Positions 28,164-36,240 of a stretch of DNA of 64,000 nt are shown here, one piece after another (the first letter of the stretch is position 1; each line of letters starts with the position of its first letter). The DNA comes from Agarilytica sp045430345 (GTDB taxonomy: Bacteria; Pseudomonadota; Gammaproteobacteria; Pseudomonadales; Cellvibrionaceae): the NCBI GenBank assembly GCA_045430345.1, contig JAILXT010000002.1, positions 310,001 to 374,000 on the forward strand, written 5' to 3'. The notes beneath the pieces were generated by a model. The model searched no databases. It had not been told where the DNA came from and saw nothing but the letters and a program-made list of their open reading frames with translations. A program made the position numbers and the translations under genes.

Positions 28164-28463
28164 CTAAGCGCTTGCGCTTAGTGGGGTAACCTTTTCAGAT
28201 ACTGTTTCTTTCGGTGTCGTTTCTTCTTTTTCTACAAGCAATACTTCGGGCTTACCTTTACAGGCAATCGCGAGTTTGTCTCGGCGTTTAGCGAGTAAAA
28301 GCCCGATGGCTTCGCTATCCTGCTCGCTGATACCCACATGTTGTTCAATTAGGCAGGTGATATTTGCTGCCAGTTCTAGCATTTTGTCGTGTTCTTCAGC
28401 TTCTTTTTTGTTATCGAACATACTGCCATCTCGATCGCATTTCCAAACGGCTACTACAGCCAT
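28164..28463 (-). CDS. yebG: YebG family SOS-induced protein
   Basis: 99 residues from the ATG complementary to 28461-28463, behind a strong GAGGAGG ribosome site. A longer frame to 28562 runs through the promoter and is not used. The sequence follows E. coli YebG in register: MAVVAVWKCDRDGSMFDNKKEAEEHDKML, then a LLAKRRDKLA helix and a variable charged tail. YebG is a small LexA-regulated protein of uncertain molecular function induced by DNA damage. Two LexA-type boxes sit in its promoter. A good terminator follows. Confidence 0.88.
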   Translation of the reverse strand: MAVVAVWKCDRDGSMFDNKKEAEEHDKMLELAANITCLIEQHVGISEQDSEAIGLLLAKRRDKLAIACKGKPEVLLVEKEETTPKETVSEKVTPLSASA

Positions 28464-28483
28464 AATAGTGGCCTCCTCTTTGT

Positions 28484-28526
28484 TTGTGTATATATATACA
28501 GTACATGTATGTTTGGACAGTATCAA
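28484..28526 (-). promoter_or_regulatory. SOS promoter of yebG with two LexA-like boxes
   Basis: On the minus strand TTGATA (28521-28526) and TACTGT (28498-28503) are spaced by 17 bp, a plausible sigma70 promoter. One LexA-like box, CTGT-N8-ACAC at 28486-28501, overlaps the -10. It is one base off the gammaproteobacterial CTGT-N8-ACAG consensus and has the usual TATATATA core. A weaker one, CTGT-N8-ACAT at 28505-28520, fills the spacer. Both would block polymerase when LexA is bound. Confidence 0.8.
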
Positions 28527-28668
28527 GGGGTTGGGACAAATAATTACTCCTGCAGGCCGCAAAGTGGCCGTCTTACAGAATATTTTTTACATGAGGGGGA
28601 GGGGTGGTGCGTGAGCGGTCGAATAGGCAAGAGCTCTAATGAAAAGCTCTTACCCGAGTGAGAATGGA

Positions 28669-29223
28669 TTAGAACTGAATCGAGAATCCGATATGGGCGC
28701 CGTCTTCAAATTCATAATCGAAGCCCTCATTTTCAACTTCTAGATATCGCAGGCCTACATATGCGGAAGCGTTTTCAAAAAGTTGGTAAGAGGCTTTAAA
28801 GGTTAGCTCTTTTAGGTTGTCTAAGTCGTCGGTCGTTGTGATACTGGGTGCATAGTAAAAGTCTACACCAACGGTCAGGTCAGAAACTTGTGGCGGTGTT
28901 ACTTCAATAAAGCCGCCGATGGCCAAAGAGGAAAAGCTGTCTCCGTTTTCTGGATCAGCATAATACCCTCGCCCACCGAAGCCGCCTTTTATGGCTTTTT
29001 GGTTGGCTAAAACGCCTTGAGTTCGAGCCGTGACGGAGAGCACTTCGCCGTTATCATCGGTGAGCATTACTGCGCCGGACAAGCCAAGTTTCGCGTTTGT
29101 ATCACTAAGGTTAAATTGACCGCGCAAGGTGTCGTTATTAATGTCGACATCGAGAGAAGAGGCGAACGTGTTCGACGCCAAGGAAATTCCGAAGATTGAT
29201 GCAATTGCTAATAAGTTTTTCAT
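28669..29223 (-). CDS. yfaZ: YfaZ family outer-membrane protein
   Basis: 184 residues from ATG complementary to 29221-29223; an upstream start at 29244 would add seven residues before the signal. The signal peptide ends near TFA-SS (residue 21). The body is alternating beta-strands ending in the outer-membrane signature SIQF. The phrases LSVTARTQGVLANQK and LTVGVDFYYAPS match the YfaZ pattern of small porin-like barrels of unknown function. It lies downstream of the DUF3570 cluster on the same strand with a 137 bp gap, so it may have its own promoter. Confidence 0.75.
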   Translation of the reverse strand: MKNLLAIASIFGISLASNTFASSLDVDINNDTLRGQFNLSDTNAKLGLSGAVMLTDDNGEVLSVTARTQGVLANQKAIKGGFGGRGYYADPENGDSFSSLAIGGFIEVTPPQVSDLTVGVDFYYAPSITTTDDLDNLKELTFKASYQLFENASAYVGLRYLEVENEGFDYEFEDGAHIGFSIQF

Positions 29224-29360
29224 GCTGATGATTATCCCTGCCAAGTGTGGCGGGATTGTAACACTTAGCGGGGGGATGCTGAATATTTGGATTGAGGGTA
29301 TTTACGCCTGAATATTGTGTTTGTGACAATGTTCAAGCGATCATTTTGTTTGGCGTTATC

Positions 29361-30575
29361 TTAATACCAGATGGAGATGAAAAAGCGTGTGATTTGTGCG
29401 TCAAACGCGAATGCAGGTTCGTCACCAGGGTTAAATAACCTACCGCCATCGGGGCCGCTGCCAGGTGCTGATTGTCGTTTATCGAGATAGTTTTCGTATT
29501 CGTAGCTAACGAAATCAGAAAATAGGTTAACCGTCATTTTATCTACCCCTGGAATCCATCGTTTATTGAACTCCCATGTAATCCCGAAACCGATCGTCGT
29601 GTTGTGGAAATCGCTCATTTCTTTATCACTGGCTTTAAATTCAAACTGATTCTGAAAATCAAAGATTTCTGAATAAAAGCTCGCTTTCGTTTGTTCGTAA
29701 TAGCGATAGCGAAATTCGAATGTCCAATCTTCTTTAAATGGATGAATGTACTTTGTTTCGTAATTAAAAGCATTGATTTGCCAGCTGTCACTAAACGTTC
29801 GATATTCTAGTTTGAGCGCTGCTCGCCATGGTAAATAATACATGCTCTTGATCGCGTAGGCTTGACCTGTTCTTGTTGTTGGATAGTTTTCGGGTTCTCT
29901 TCCTTCTGAGACCTGGTCACCATCGACGGCGCTGATAAAGCGAACGCTACGATAGGGGTTGCGCAAAAAACCTTCGTCGACGGATGCTTCTGCATTAAAT
30001 GCGACGATCCAGTCTTTTGTGAATATTTGAGTCCAGCCGATGGCGAATCTTTGATGTTGGGCGTTTCCTTGGAGTACCCTTCCGTCTATATCCCCTTTTC
30101 CTGGTCCTGAGCGAAGGTTTTGATATACGTCATCCTTGCCTTGAGAGTACCCCATTGTGAGCGTGGACATATCGCCAAAAAAGTCCTGGCTTAACCCAAG
30201 AGAAAAACTATCCGCTTCATAATCGTTTTCGCTGCTATTTGTGACGCTCGCACTGAGGACAGTCTTATTGTGTAAATAATCGAGGCCGAAGCTCGTTTCA
30301 TCTCTTTGCTCTTCGTATTTGCTCCCTTGAGTGACGACATCCACGGAAGCGGCGGAGTTTAAATCAATGTAATAATTCGCCCAGGCGGAAACAGTTTCTT
30401 TGTATTGTTTTCGGATAAGCAACGAAGGGCCTTTGAATGTAGAGTTGTCCCCCTCGTAGTTGTGATACAGCAAGTCAGTCCTGTCTTCTGGTAAAACGGC
30501 GGATTGCGCTAGGTGGCAAACAGAAATCGCGGTTATAGCGGCAAGTACCCGCACTAATTTTTTAGTTACAGCCAC
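29361..30575 (-). CDS. DUF3570 outer-membrane beta-barrel protein
   Basis: 404 residues from GTG at 30573-30575. This start is chosen because an AGGAGG (complement at 30584-30589) lies eight bases upstream. A TTG at 30626 would add a non-coding-like N-terminus. The signal peptide ends near AQSA (residue 27). The rest is aromatic beta-strands with terminal ISIWY, typical of a large barrel. LPEDRTDLLYHNYEGDN and RDETSFGLDYLHNKTVLSASV match DUF3570. Function is unknown. The gene overlaps the DUF4266 lipoprotein gene by 14 bp, and its ribosome site is inside that gene. Confidence 0.88.
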   Translation of the reverse strand: MAVTKKLVRVLAAITAISVCHLAQSAVLPEDRTDLLYHNYEGDNSTFKGPSLLIRKQYKETVSAWANYYIDLNSAASVDVVTQGSKYEEQRDETSFGLDYLHNKTVLSASVTNSSENDYEADSFSLGLSQDFFGDMSTLTMGYSQGKDDVYQNLRSGPGKGDIDGRVLQGNAQHQRFAIGWTQIFTKDWIVAFNAEASVDEGFLRNPYRSVRFISAVDGDQVSEGREPENYPTTRTGQAYAIKSMYYLPWRAALKLEYRTFSDSWQINAFNYETKYIHPFKEDWTFEFRYRYYEQTKASFYSEIFDFQNQFEFKASDKEMSDFHNTTIGFGITWEFNKRWIPGVDKMTVNLFSDFVSYEYENYLDKRQSAPGSGPDGGRLFNPGDEPAFAFDAQITRFFISIWY

Positions 30576-30780
30576 AGCCGCCGCCTCCTGAGCCTTCGGC
30601 TCCAATAGCCGCTTCACGGTTGCCAAAACCGTGTGTCATAAATTTCCCATCAATGCCGTTGCGGTCAAAAGCCATAACCGGGTCCGCCAAGTTATCTCGT
30701 TCGTAGGGTTTTACCCATGGAGTGCAGCCAGTGATTACATTTAAGAGTATCAATGTAGCGATAGCTTTATACATAGTCAT
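30562..30780 (-). CDS. DUF4266 lipoprotein with Gly-Cys tail
   Basis: 72 residues. The lipobox VITGC puts the lipidated Cys near residue 19. The mature part contains WVKPYERDNLADPVM followed by HGFGNREAAIGAEG and a C-terminal GSGGGGCGCN. The two tail cysteines could bind metal, be oxidised, or be a modification or handling signal. DUF4266 is generally found beside DUF3570, as here. The coding for the Gly run doubles as the ribosome site of the next gene. A TlpA-type thioredoxin gene lies 26 bp upstream and could act on the tail cysteines. Confidence 0.88.
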   Translation of the reverse strand: MTMYKAIATLILLNVITGCTPWVKPYERDNLADPVMAFDRNGIDGKFMTHGFGNREAAIGAEGSGGGGCGCN

Positions 30781-30806
30781 ATTCCACGAACGGCTTGGTA
30801 ATGTGT

Positions 30807-31313
30807 TTAGTTACAGCTACGTAGTAATTTTTTAATCAGTTTTTTATACACTTGTTCATCACCAGAGACATAGCCGCGATGTAAATAGTTAAGGTTGCCG
30901 TCACAGTCGACCATGATGGAGCTTGGCATAACATCTACTTTATACGCTTCGCTAACCTTGCTGGTCGGGTCATAAAGAATGTCAAAGTTTACGGGAATTT
31001 CCCTAAGGACCTTATCTGCGAGCTTTTTATCTGCGTCTACATTGACACCCAAAAGGCTAAACCCTGCAGGCTCATATCTTTGGGCAAGTTTGTCTAGTAA
31101 AGGCATTTCTTGACGGCAAGGACCACACCATGAAGCCCAAAAATTAAGCATGACGACGCGTCCGCGTAAATCGGATAGGCGAACATTTTTTCCGCTGCGA
31201 GATTTCAATGTAAAATCTTTTGCCGGGCCTTTTAGTTCTTCATGTTTGCTAGATTTTGCAATAGCTCCACTTGCAAGAGCAGCAATAATCAGAAGAAATG
31301 CATATTTTTTCAT
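30807..31313 (-). CDS. TlpA/ResA-like periplasmic thioredoxin
   Basis: 168 residues. The signal peptide ends near AIA-KS (residue 20). The AhpC/TSA-type thioredoxin fold begins at FTLKSRSGKNVRLSDLRG. The active site NFWASWCGPCRQEMP has Cys63 and Cys66, and the cis-Pro region reads VDVMPSSIMVD. Two more cysteines (VDCDGN and the C-terminal RSCN) are unusual for the family. Periplasmic TlpA/ResA proteins reduce specific disulfides, often in cytochrome or metal-site maturation. A GGAG ribosome site precedes the start. It lies between an outer-membrane barrel gene and the DUF4266 lipoprotein gene. Confidence 0.9.
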   Translation of the reverse strand: MKKYAFLLIIAALASGAIAKSSKHEELKGPAKDFTLKSRSGKNVRLSDLRGRVVMLNFWASWCGPCRQEMPLLDKLAQRYEPAGFSLLGVNVDADKKLADKVLREIPVNFDILYDPTSKVSEAYKVDVMPSSIMVDCDGNLNYLHRGYVSGDEQVYKKLIKKLLRSCN

Positions 31314-31327
31314 GTAGGAATCTCCAG

Positions 31328-31999
31328 TTAGAAATAAAGTGAAAGCCCGAAATGCGTTTCAAGGTTTTGGATCGATTTTTCTTCCCCTAGGACGCTATGG
31401 GTGAATATGTGATTTCTAAAATCGAGCCGAAAGGCGAGCATGTCAGTGATGAATAGGCGGAAGCCCCCACCGAAGTTGTAGGTAAAAAATTCATCTCCTG
31501 CGAAAGATGTATTTCCTGCGCCAAGGATAAGAAAAACATTACTATTGAACGCGTAGTTTCGTCCTAGATATATTTCGCCAGGAAATAAGTTCACACCAAG
31601 AGATACATTGTAATACTCAAGGTCTCGGTCATTGCCGATGATATCAATCCCGAATAAAGATTCTGCGGTGGTTTCTCCTATAGTTGTTTCGCCTCTTGTG
31701 GCTTCGATAAACCAATCTTCAGAAATATGATAAGCCGCGCGAGCGCCAAAAACATTATTAGAGCCAAAGTCTTCTACACTCATCACGCCTGAGAATATGC
31801 CAATAGAAAAGTTTTCTGAGTCTATACGGCTTTCTTTTATCTCTCTACGGTCCAAATCGGGCTCAATGACCGCATCAAGGACCGTTTTTTCTTCGGGATC
31901 TGTACCGTCATTTTGAGCAGTGGCCAGTGACGTAGTTAACGTCAATGTGGCTGCTATGATAATGCGGGCTAGAAAAATACGCTGAATCCGGCTTTCCAT
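31328..31999 (-). CDS. Outer-membrane beta-barrel protein
   Basis: 223 residues. The signal peptide ends near ATA-QN. After an acidic stretch (DPEEKTVLDAVIEPDLDRREI) comes an eight-strand-like barrel ending GLSLYF, the expected C-terminal aromatic for BAM insertion. NVFGARAAYHISEDWFIEATRG and LFITDMLAFRLDFRNHIF are typical of OmpW/OprF-like small barrels. GAGG lies seven bases before the ATG. It overlaps the upstream SH3-barrel gene by 31 bp, suggesting coupled translation. Confidence 0.8.
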   Translation of the reverse strand: MESRIQRIFLARIIIAATLTLTTSLATAQNDGTDPEEKTVLDAVIEPDLDRREIKESRIDSENFSIGIFSGVMSVEDFGSNNVFGARAAYHISEDWFIEATRGETTIGETTAESLFGIDIIGNDRDLEYYNVSLGVNLFPGEIYLGRNYAFNSNVFLILGAGNTSFAGDEFFTYNFGGGFRLFITDMLAFRLDFRNHIFTHSVLGEEKSIQNLETHFGLSLYF

Positions 32000-32730
32000 T
32001 CTTCGACCTCTTCGTTCTCCGCTCGCTTTGTCAGGAGGGTATGATTGTTGTATTCAATGCGCATTAAGAAACGCCGGGAAATATAAATAAATGTGCCGCC
32101 ACCGACGGTATAAACAGGGTTTTCTCTATCCTCAGATTGCACCAAAGTTGAGCTAGGTGAGATGGCTATTTCGCCAGTGCCTAGGGTGAAAAATGGTGAA
32201 ATTCGCCAGCGAGGAAAAGGCTTGTGAACCGCATTTACCGATACGAGTTTATTGTTAGCAATGGGGCTAAACGTTTGTGTATATTTCAGTTCTGCTGAAA
32301 TATTTTGTGTTAGGTGAAATGCACCGTAAGTGGTAAGTGAGTCGGCGCCTTCGAATGTGCCGCCAAGCATACCAAACTCCCAGCGCCTGTCTGTGAAGTC
32401 TTTTTGGCCCAAAGATGCAAAATCAACTGTCTGTCCAGCCAAGCCGAGTGTTTTTTTAAGGTCCGAACGCTTTACCCAGCCGCTGACGCCGCTCTTCGTA
32501 GTCACTTTAAACCAGTCTGTACGCTTTTTAAAAATATGAAGGTGTTCGCCCTTTTCAATGGAGTGGAATATGGGGTGTCCACGACCTGGCCCGGTACGCA
32601 TCTCGACAAAAGGGTCGATAACAACAAGCTCTACGCCAGGCGATTTTAGGAAATCGAATATCCCAGCGTGCGCAGTGTGTGTGCATACACTCAGAAATAG
32701 AGCAAAGACCCACGTTATTGTTTTTGTCAT
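31969..32730 (-). CDS. SH3-domain outer-membrane barrel protein
   Basis: 253 residues. The signal peptide ends near AHA-GI (residue 22). A bacterial SH3 domain occupies about 35-95 (VEMRTGPGRGHPIFHSIEKGEHL then WFKVTTKSGVSGWVKRSDL). A small beta-barrel follows to the C-terminal GFSVFF. Periplasmic SH3b domains usually bind peptidoglycan or peptides, so the protein may tie the barrel to the cell wall. It is the first gene of the leftward cluster that continues with another barrel, TlpA, DUF4266 and DUF3570. Confidence 0.82.
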   Translation of the reverse strand: MTKTITWVFALFLSVCTHTAHAGIFDFLKSPGVELVVIDPFVEMRTGPGRGHPIFHSIEKGEHLHIFKKRTDWFKVTTKSGVSGWVKRSDLKKTLGLAGQTVDFASLGQKDFTDRRWEFGMLGGTFEGADSLTTYGAFHLTQNISAELKYTQTFSPIANNKLVSVNAVHKPFPRWRISPFFTLGTGEIAISPSSTLVQSEDRENPVYTVGGGTFIYISRRFLMRIEYNNHTLLTKRAENEEVEEWKAGFSVFF

Positions 32731-32950
32731 CCAGTAAGCTCGGGCGGAGTGAGGTTGGGTAAAAAAGACATATGGATTATAGGTTCATATGCCATTTTAG
32801 TTGAGCTGCACGTAATTAATAACCCCAATCTTACGCATAAATCGAAAATAATGATAAGTGCTAGCGCTAAAGCGGGAATATCTATGTGCTCCGGGTTGGG
32901 CTGAGACATATCTGCCATATAGTCTGCGGAGTTCCATGTGATGCGTTTTG

Positions 32951-32979
32951 GGTTTAGGGCAGCTAGGCTGCCCTAAACC
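32951..32979. terminator. 13-bp perfect hairpin after the HzsA-related gene
   Basis: GGTTTAGGGCAGC (32951-32963) pairs perfectly with GCTGCCCTAAACC (32967-32979) around a 3-base loop. It begins nine bases beyond the stop of the leftward gene. No T run follows on the minus strand, so it may be a transcript-stabilising hairpin or a Rho-assisted stop rather than a classic terminator. Confidence 0.55.
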
Positions 32980-32988
32980 TAGGGATGC

Positions 32989-35900
32989 TTAGTCGTCGAT
33001 AGCTTTGAATATATCGTTGTAGTACTGCCCGCCGACATCTAACCATTCGGAGAATAGTTTGATCTCAGCTGGGGTTAGGTAGCCTTCATGGGCGCCACCG
33101 CTGGCAAATGCATCGAAAAACCGTTGATTACGTGCTGCATTTGCACCGTTAGGCGTTAGGTATTGTGGCTGCTCGTCCGGGACCAAAATGGGTTGGCGTT
33201 CTACACAGCTATCTTCCCTATCAAAATTACCATTAGCATTTACGTCGTTAAATACTTCGTCGCCAGCATCGTCCACCGTACAAACGAACCGTATACAGGG
33301 CACGATGGCGTCGTTGGCGTCTAGGACTTGGGTTAAGTCCGGGTCCGTTGAGCCGTCGGCGGCGCAGACCGTGTCGCCAGCAAGGTCTAAGTATTCGAAG
33401 GTTGCGTTACCGTCAATGTCTCGTATTGCGGTGGTTTGGTATTGAATTTCACCGTTGATTACCTGAGGTATTTGGCGAACGACGAGTAAGCCGTCTTCAT
33501 TTAGCTCCACCTGTAAATCGCCGTCTTCAAATAATTCGTCGTAGCCTTTTAGGAACACCATGTCGTCATCAAGCGGAGATATGATAGGTGTAAAGTCCAA
33601 CTGGAATCCGTCTGCGTCGGGTGCAGGTACTTGGGCTAGGCCGTCTGCATCTAAAGGCGCGTGGCAGCTAAGGCAGGTGATATCTATGTCTGCGCCGTCG
33701 CTGTCAGTGGTGGTGCGAGGGACTTCAAAGATCGGTTGGATGTGATCGGGGTAATCGATCACCGTGCGGCAGCGATATTCCCAGTCAATCAAACAGCTTG
33801 AAAGGAAAACGGGTGCGACAGTTAACAAGTTATTGGGGCCTAATGCTTCTGGGTCGCCAAAAGCGATATCAATAGGGGTTCCGACTTGGATACCGGTAAC
33901 GGCAGCGTCGCTCCATTCGTCTTCATACTTTAGGTCAAGGGATAGTTTGAGCGGGTCTGGCTCTTCAGAGTCCTGCAGTTTTGTTCTGACGTAGTATTCG
34001 GCCATGGTCTCGCTAATTTGCGGCGCGGGGTATGGTGTTCCGAAGCGGTCGTTGAGAGAGGTGTTTGCAAATGCAACTTCTGCGAGGGCGCCTTCGTTAG
34101 CGGGTTCCGGTTCTGCGTCTGGTCGCCCGTGGGGCGCGGTGCTTCCTGCCGCGTGGCAGCCGTTACAGGTACGGACTTCCCCGGGGCGTACATTTATCCA
34201 GTTTCTGTGGGGGCGGCTTACGTTACTGTTCACTCTTCGGCCGTTTGCATCGACAAATTCCATGGTAAATGCGGTATCTGCAGGCAGTTTGGCCATGACT
34301 GAACCGTCGGGGTGCACCTGTGAGTAGCCGATGATACTGCGGCTGGGGCTGTTGCCTCTACCTTCTATAAGGTCTTCATCGATCTCAAGCTCGTCTTCAT
34401 GCGGGAGATTGGCTTCAGATAGAAAGCGAACAAAGCGTATTGCGCGTGAGTCTGCAGGTGTGATCAGCGGGTTTGCCATTGCAGTGATGCCAGGCCCGCT
34501 CGCATCTACGCCATCGATATCGTAAATACTTTTGATATTGATAACGCCGACTTGCTCGTCCATTAAGGCGCCTGTGAACTCGGCGATATTGTTTGTCGTG
34601 AGCCGTTCCATAAAACCGACGTCAGTATTCGTAGCGTCGGGGATGAATGTTGGGGTGTCTTGAAGAGGCGCTAGGACTACGGCTTCGGTGTATATTGTGC
34701 CCACGTCGTTGGCGAGTACGACTGGGTCCTGTGTTTCTGTGGCGGGGTCATATACCCACACACCAAACTGAGGTTCGGACGGCAGTATATTTTCGTTTTC
34801 GAAGGTATCGGATGTACAGGGCAGAGAGGTGATATCTGCGAAGGGGATGATAACAGGGTCTGCGCCTTCTGCGAGAAGGTCTCCGTCTTCGTCTACGAGT
34901 TCCCCGTCAACGTTGATGAGTTGATAGGTGGAGTTAACCCCAATGACGACATCGTCCTCGTCGGTAATATCGGTATCGATGCGCTCTACATATATATTGA
35001 GCCGGTAACCTTGTACGAGGCAAGGCATCCAACTAACAAGTAGCCGTCCGGTACCGTCATCCATGGGGTATGCAGAGTTGAAATAGCCGTGAGGAGACTG
35101 TGCTTCGAGTACGACTTCACCGACAGATATCGATTCTTCTGCGGGGCCTGTAGCGCCAATGTTGGCTGCTGTGGGTTGGGTATTGTCGATATAGTTTTCT
35201 GTATCAACGATATAAATATCCCCGCCAAAAATGGTGGTTTCTCGTGGTTTGTAGGTGACGAGAATATCGTCTGAATCAGGGACTTGCCGAGGTTGAATGA
35301 GGGCGCCCATACCGTCTTGGTCACTTCCCGAAGGGCTGTGAAAACCATAATGAATACTCAGATTAGTACCGTCGGGGTGCATGGTGTAAAAGCTGAGACG
35401 ATCACGGTTGGCGTTAGAGGTATCGTCCCCGCGTAAAAATAAAATACGGCCATCATCCAGTACGGTTGGGTAGATATCATGTCCTTTGCCATATGAAATT
35501 TGGGAAATACTTTCTCGTTCTGAATCTATGCGATGAAGAGTGAATGCTCTTGATTCATCATCGGCCTCAGTTACGTAGGTGAAGCCTGACCCATTAAGAT
35601 CTAGCAATAAGCGCTTAGAATTACGCTGACGCGTAGATGAAAAAACGATGCTGTCATCAGGCAAGTAGGAGGGGAATCTGTCGTGCCCTTTCTCTGCGTT
35701 GGTATCGGATAGAATAGCCCTTGTTAGCGTGTCATCTTCGGTATCGTATTCCCAAATATTCCATGTTGGCTGATCGGGGTCGTCGTCATCTAGGTTTTCG
35801 TCGAGCGGCGCGCGCATCGAAAATACAAGCTTCGTACCTTCAGCATTCACATTGAGATCTCGTACGTCGTAAAGCGGTTCTTGGGGATCCCCATTAGCAT

Positions 35901-36240
35901 CCATCACTGAGGGAAACACACCTTCCGTAATAATACGCGTAGCGGCAGATACGGCCGCGCGATCTTTCATGATGAGTACCGCGCCGGCGCGGGACTCTGA
36001 TGGCTCAAGCACGTTTTCAGTGAGGATGCTCACTTGCACATCATCCTCGTCAGCCAAGCCTATTGGGACGGGGCGCTGGATGTAGGCGATAGGGAAATCG
36101 ACAACGACTGCGTCGCCGTCTTGGGTGGATCCGCCTTCTCCGTCTATTTCGTCATCGGTTACATCGCATCCGCCAATGATGGCTAGCAGTGCGAGGTATA
36201 GGGCTGAGTGCTTAAGTGTCTTACGTATGTTCATGTTCAT
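32989..36240 (-). CDS. HzsA-related di-haem lipoprotein
   Basis: 1083 residues. The lipobox IIGGC puts the lipid Cys at 25. The N-terminal half has PD40/beta-propeller-like repeats (DRFPSYLPDDSIVFSSTR, GHDIYPTVLDDGRILFLRG, PRQVPDSDDILVTYKPR). Haem-binding CNGCH is at 692-696 inside VRPGEVRTCNGCHAAGS, and CLSCH at 856-860. This layout is the one annotated as HzsA-related, after the hydrazine synthase alpha subunit. That does not mean anammox; homologues are widespread in marine bacteria and their reaction is unknown. It is probably a surface-exposed or periplasmic cytochrome. It is divergent from three other exported haem or Tat proteins. Confidence 0.82.
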   Translation of the reverse strand: MNMNIRKTLKHSALYLALLAIIGGCDVTDDEIDGEGGSTQDGDAVVVDFPIAYIQRPVPIGLADEDDVQVSILTENVLEPSESRAGAVLIMKDRAAVSAATRIITEGVFPSVMDANGDPQEPLYDVRDLNVNAEGTKLVFSMRAPLDENLDDDDPDQPTWNIWEYDTEDDTLTRAILSDTNAEKGHDRFPSYLPDDSIVFSSTRQRNSKRLLLDLNGSGFTYVTEADDESRAFTLHRIDSERESISQISYGKGHDIYPTVLDDGRILFLRGDDTSNANRDRLSFYTMHPDGTNLSIHYGFHSPSGSDQDGMGALIQPRQVPDSDDILVTYKPRETTIFGGDIYIVDTENYIDNTQPTAANIGATGPAEESISVGEVVLEAQSPHGYFNSAYPMDDGTGRLLVSWMPCLVQGYRLNIYVERIDTDITDEDDVVIGVNSTYQLINVDGELVDEDGDLLAEGADPVIIPFADITSLPCTSDTFENENILPSEPQFGVWVYDPATETQDPVVLANDVGTIYTEAVVLAPLQDTPTFIPDATNTDVGFMERLTTNNIAEFTGALMDEQVGVINIKSIYDIDGVDASGPGITAMANPLITPADSRAIRFVRFLSEANLPHEDELEIDEDLIEGRGNSPSRSIIGYSQVHPDGSVMAKLPADTAFTMEFVDANGRRVNSNVSRPHRNWINVRPGEVRTCNGCHAAGSTAPHGRPDAEPEPANEGALAEVAFANTSLNDRFGTPYPAPQISETMAEYYVRTKLQDSEEPDPLKLSLDLKYEDEWSDAAVTGIQVGTPIDIAFGDPEALGPNNLLTVAPVFLSSCLIDWEYRCRTVIDYPDHIQPIFEVPRTTTDSDGADIDITCLSCHAPLDADGLAQVPAPDADGFQLDFTPIISPLDDDMVFLKGYDELFEDGDLQVELNEDGLLVVRQIPQVINGEIQYQTTAIRDIDGNATFEYLDLAGDTVCAADGSTDPDLTQVLDANDAIVPCIRFVCTVDDAGDEVFNDVNANGNFDREDSCVERQPILVPDEQPQYLTPNGANAARNQRFFDAFASGGAHEGYLTPAEIKLFSEWLDVGGQYYNDIFKAIDD

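Noticed and set aside
28464..28562. N-terminal extension of yebG to 132 residues
   Set aside because: It would run through the promoter and LexA boxes; the internal ATG with GAGGAGG matches the family start.
28629..28651. AAGAGCT/AGCTCTT inverted repeat as terminator of yfaZ
   Set aside because: The stem is short, the loop is nine bases and no T run follows on the minus strand.
30562..30780. DUF4266 lipoprotein as a RiPP or methanobactin precursor
   Set aside because: It has a lipoprotein signal, not a leader peptide, and no tailoring enzyme genes are adjacent. Only the Gly-Cys tail is suggestive.
32727..32918. 63-residue minus-strand frame with a hydrophobic stretch, sharing ATGA with the SH3-barrel gene
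   Set aside because: The overlap is tempting, but there is no ribosome site, the composition is uneven and it falls in the expected promoter region. Kept only as a remote possibility.
32989..36240. Reading the HzsA-related protein as evidence of anammox metabolism
   Set aside because: No hydrazine synthase beta/gamma or hydrazine dehydrogenase genes are present, and related proteins are widespread in non-anammox bacteria.
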